A stretch of 64,000 nt of DNA, from assembly GCA_035712365.1 (NCBI GenBank), contig DASTAW010000040.1:1-64000 (forward strand), given 5' to 3'. The notes under the pieces are model-generated. The model ran no database searches. It saw nothing but the letters and a program-made list of their open reading frames with translations, and was not told the DNA's origin. Of this stretch, positions 61,652-64,000 are shown piece after piece. The translations under genes and the position numbers were made by a program. Position 1 is the first letter of the stretch. Each line of letters begins with the position of its first letter. This DNA comes from Terriglobia bacterium (GTDB lineage: Bacteria > Acidobacteriota > Terriglobia > UBA7540).

Positions 61652-64000
61652 ATGAGAGAATGTTTCCTGCAAATGCTGGTCCGGAAGGAACAGCCGACAC
61701 AAGATAAAAGGCCCCTGGCATCCCGTTTGCAGCTTCGTCTGCCTGCAGCCGGGAACGGATTGTCCTCCCGTCGCACCTTCCTGGCGATGGCACTCTTATT
61801 CACGCTCAGTCTGGGCCCTGCCTTTGCCACTGCTCAAATCGAGACCGGCACTGTTCGGGGCACGGTGAGCGCCATGAATCCGCAGGGGCAGCCGATCCCG
61901 CTCGGCGGGGTGGCCATCAAGCTGACCGCTAACGCTCCAGGTCTGCCGCCCCAAACGGCTTACTCCGATGGCAAGGGAGAGTTTGAGATCGACAACGTTC
62001 CCGCGGGCCCTTACGCGCTGGAGGCGAGTATTGGAGGATTCAAACCGTTCACGCGAAAAATCACCATCGCGGCAGGCCAAACCCTCAGCGAAGACATCCA
62101 AATGCAGCTCCAGGAACTCAAGCAGAACATCGAGGTGAGAGAATCCGCGCCCATCGTTTCGACCCAGGGGACCAGCCCCGCGGCCCAGACTTTACAAACG
62201 AAGCAGCTTCTCACCATTCCTGTGGTCCGGCAGGAATTCAAACAGGAATTGCCGGTCACCCCTGGAGTTCTTCAAGTGCAGAGCGGAAAGCTCTTCATCA
62301 AGGGCGTGCCGGAGAGCCAGAGCATGCTCCTTCTGGACTCTGCGCAGGCGGTTGACCCGGTTACGGGGACGTATTCCATTGATGTGCCGATCGACGCCAT
62401 CCAGAGCCTTGATGTCTTCAAAGCGCCTTTTGGCGCGCAGTATGGAGGGTTCGTCGGTGGCATGACCGACATCGGACTGAAGCCTCCGCCAAACCAATGG
62501 CGCCTCAGCATGCACGACCTGAATCCCAGCGTGCGGGGCAAGGAAGGCCATCTTGTCGGCTTTGCCAAGGCCACGCCTCGCATCGGTTTTGGCGGTCCCT
62601 TGTGGAAAGACAAGATTAATTTCGCTGAGTCATTTATGTATGAAATGCGAAAGCCGGACGTGCGCGGCCTCGCATGGCCCAACGACTCGCAAAAGATCCA
62701 GGGTTATAACTCGATTTCGCAATTTCAGTTTCTTTTGTCTCAGAGGCACTTTGCAAACCTTACCGTCAACCTCTTCCCCCGGCGTTTTCAATGGGCCGAT
62801 CTCAACGTCCTGGTCCCTCGTCCCGCGACGGCGGACACCGGCCAGAAAGGCTACTCCATCGACGGCAGCGACACCTACCAGTTCAACTCGGGAGACATTC
62901 TGCACACGATCTTCAAATTCACCCGCATGGAGACTTACGCGCACGGGCACGGTCCGGAGGATATGCTGCTCACTCCCCTGGGTATTGGCGGCAATTATTT
63001 CAATACCTGGGCCAGGAACAGCCATCAGGAGGAAGGGCTGGCCCTCCTCAACCTGGCCGCCAAACAGTGGGCAGGCAGCCATGAAATATTGTTCGGCTCC
63101 GACGTCATCCACCGCGACTTGACGGGCAGCACCCAATCACACCCGGTGCAGATTCTCCGGAACGACGGGTCCTCAGCAGAACGGATTGACTTCAGCGGGC
63201 TGGGAAATCTGAGCGCCAGTGACACCTCTGTCGCCACTTTCGCCCAGGACCATTGGATCTTCAACAATCGCCTGGCGGCGACTCTCGGGCTACGCTACTA
63301 TGGCGAGACCAACGGAAACCCGGTAAATTTCGCGCCGCGCCTGGGCGTGGTTTATGCCCTTGACCAATCGGCCAGAACCGTTTTCCAGGGTGGCGTCGGA
63401 ATGTTTTATGACCGCACGCCGCTGCTTTCCGCCGATTTCAGCGACAATCCCACGCGCATTGTCACGCCGCTCGACTTCGCGGGATCTCCCCTGAGTCCCT
63501 CCGTGGCCTTCCGTAATGAATGTGCCCGGATATCCTCCGGCAGTCCCGAAACTCTTCCCGACTGTTCGGACCTGGGGAGCACGCCGCGCAATCTGACCTG
63601 GCGGCTGCAACTGTCCCGGCGATTTACCAACAAGCTGACGGCGAAGGTCGGTACGCTCTACAGCCACACCAGCCGCCTGTTTGTCATCAACCCCGTCACG
63701 CAGCCGGATGGCGCTGGGACAATGCTGCTGTCGAATGGCGGAAGTTCCCGCTATCACGAGTACGAATTCACCGTGGACTACCGCGCCAGTGAAGACACCG
63801 AGCTCAGCATGTCTTATGTCCGCAGCCAAAGCCGCGGCGACCTGAACACCACGGACAACATCTTCGTGCCGTTTGAAGTCCCGGTCATTCGTCCCGACGT
63901 TTATGCCAACCAGCCATCTGATGTTCCCAACCGCCTGACAGGTTTTGGGATTTTCAAGCTTCCCTGGAAAATCACCTTGAGCCCTTCGGTCGATTTACAC
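61652..64000 (+). CDS. TonB-dependent receptor with carboxypeptidase-regulatory-like domain, 3' end cut
   Basis: 783 codons from ATG 61652, no stop before the window end. Signal peptide ends near PAFATAQ (the hydrophobic part starts at AMALLFTLSLG, so a later ATG, about 61795, is possible). Residues about 55-150: beta domain GTVRGTVSAMNPQGQPIPLG, SDGKGEFEIDNVPAGPYALE. Plug: LPVTPGVLQVQSGKLFIKGV, PIDAIQSLDVFKAPFGAQYG, GGFVGGMTDIGLKP; then a barrel (FGGPLWKDKINFAESFMYEM onward). Substrate unknown. Third receptor of the window. Confidence 0.9.
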   Translation, partial: MRECFLQMLVRKEQPTQDKRPLASRLQLRLPAAGNGLSSRRTFLAMALLFTLSLGPAFATAQIETGTVRGTVSAMNPQGQPIPLGGVAIKLTANAPGLPPQTAYSDGKGEFEIDNVPAGPYALEASIGGFKPFTRKITIAAGQTLSEDIQMQLQELKQNIEVRESAPIVSTQGTSPAAQTLQTKQLLTIPVVRQEFKQELPVTPGVLQVQSGKLFIKGVPESQSMLLLDSAQAVDPVTGTYSIDVPIDAIQSLDVFKAPFGAQYGGFVGGMTDIGLKPPPNQWRLSMHDLNPSVRGKEGHLVGFAKATPRIGFGGPLWKDKINFAESFMYEMRKPDVRGLAWPNDSQKIQGYNSISQFQFLLSQRHFANLTVNLFPRRFQWADLNVLVPRPATADTGQKGYSIDGSDTYQFNSGDILHTIFKFTRMETYAHGHGPEDMLLTPLGIGGNYFNTWARNSHQEEGLALLNLAAKQWAGSHEILFGSDVIHRDLTGSTQSHPVQILRNDGSSAERIDFSGLGNLSASDTSVATFAQDHWIFNNRLAATLGLRYYGETNGNPVNFAPRLGVVYALDQSARTVFQGGVGMFYDRTPLLSADFSDNPTRIVTPLDFAGSPLSPSVAFRNECARISSGSPETLPDCSDLGSTPRNLTWRLQLSRRFTNKLTAKVGTLYSHTSRLFVINPVTQPDGAGTMLLSNGGSSRYHEYEFTVDYRASEDTELSMSYVRSQSRGDLNTTDNIFVPFEVPVIRPDVYANQPSDVPNRLTGFGIFKLPWKITLSPSVDLH

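Overview
The window looks like a chromosomal contig from an uncultured member of the Acidobacteriota (Terriglobia-like). The grounds are its GC-rich coding sequence, large TonB-dependent receptors with an N-terminal carboxypeptidase-regulatory-like domain, a DUF1080/sulfatase pair, an outer-membrane lipid A gene (lpxB), and an ATP synthase cluster without its a and c genes. The taxon is inferred from gene content; no rRNA or tRNA gene is present.

Layout. 1-581: start of an IS1182-like transposase, a promoter-like motif and an A-rich three-unit repeat element. 582-7336: pgm (minus), then a plus-strand tetrapyrrole operon (ccsA/hemX, hemA, hemC, cobA-hemD fusion). 7359-10851: orphan LytTR regulator, NUDIX hydrolase, cold-shock gene with a long leader, two small exported proteins. 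10883-14456 (minus): exported protein, methyltransferase-like protein, bactofilin, leuB. 14457-18831: GH3 remnant, DUF1080 lipoprotein, Tat-type sulfatase, quinone-reductase-like MDR. 19228-23529: folP, then a minus-strand ECF sigma / anti-sigma / exported TPR protein module and a glutaredoxin. 23663-29761: ATP synthase b'-b-delta-alpha-gamma-beta-epsilon. 29869-37204: FAD-linked oxidase, then lpdA-lipB-E1alpha-E1beta-E2. 37239-43213 (minus): VCBS-like protein, a three-gene HipA-like kinase/DUF3037/CxxC operon, a Lys/Pro-tailed protein, and a LysM lytic transglycosylase. 43500-50447: heterodimeric ABC exporter with lpxB, and an M1-peptidase-like protein with a degenerate zinc site. 50448-58363: two TonB receptors, a TRIC-type channel protein and an M20 amidohydrolase, between dispersed palindromes. 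58364-61651: RHS remnant, second inverted copy of the A-rich element, leuA, and a 150-bp MITE-like palindrome. 61652-64000: a third TonB receptor, cut by the window end.

How it fits together. The hem genes take glutamyl-tRNA to uroporphyrinogen III and precorrin-2 (hemL, hemB not here). The lpd/lipB/E1/E2 operon carries a 2-oxoacid dehydrogenase with its octanoyl transferase. The ABC pair plus LpxB point to lipid A synthesis and export. leuB and leuA are about 45 kb apart, without leuCD. The least explained items are the paired A-rich repeat elements with a shared promoter-like motif, the HipA-like/DUF3037 operon, the pseudo-M1 peptidase, the HQxxH protein behind an ECF sigma factor, and a likely ATT start codon for one receptor.
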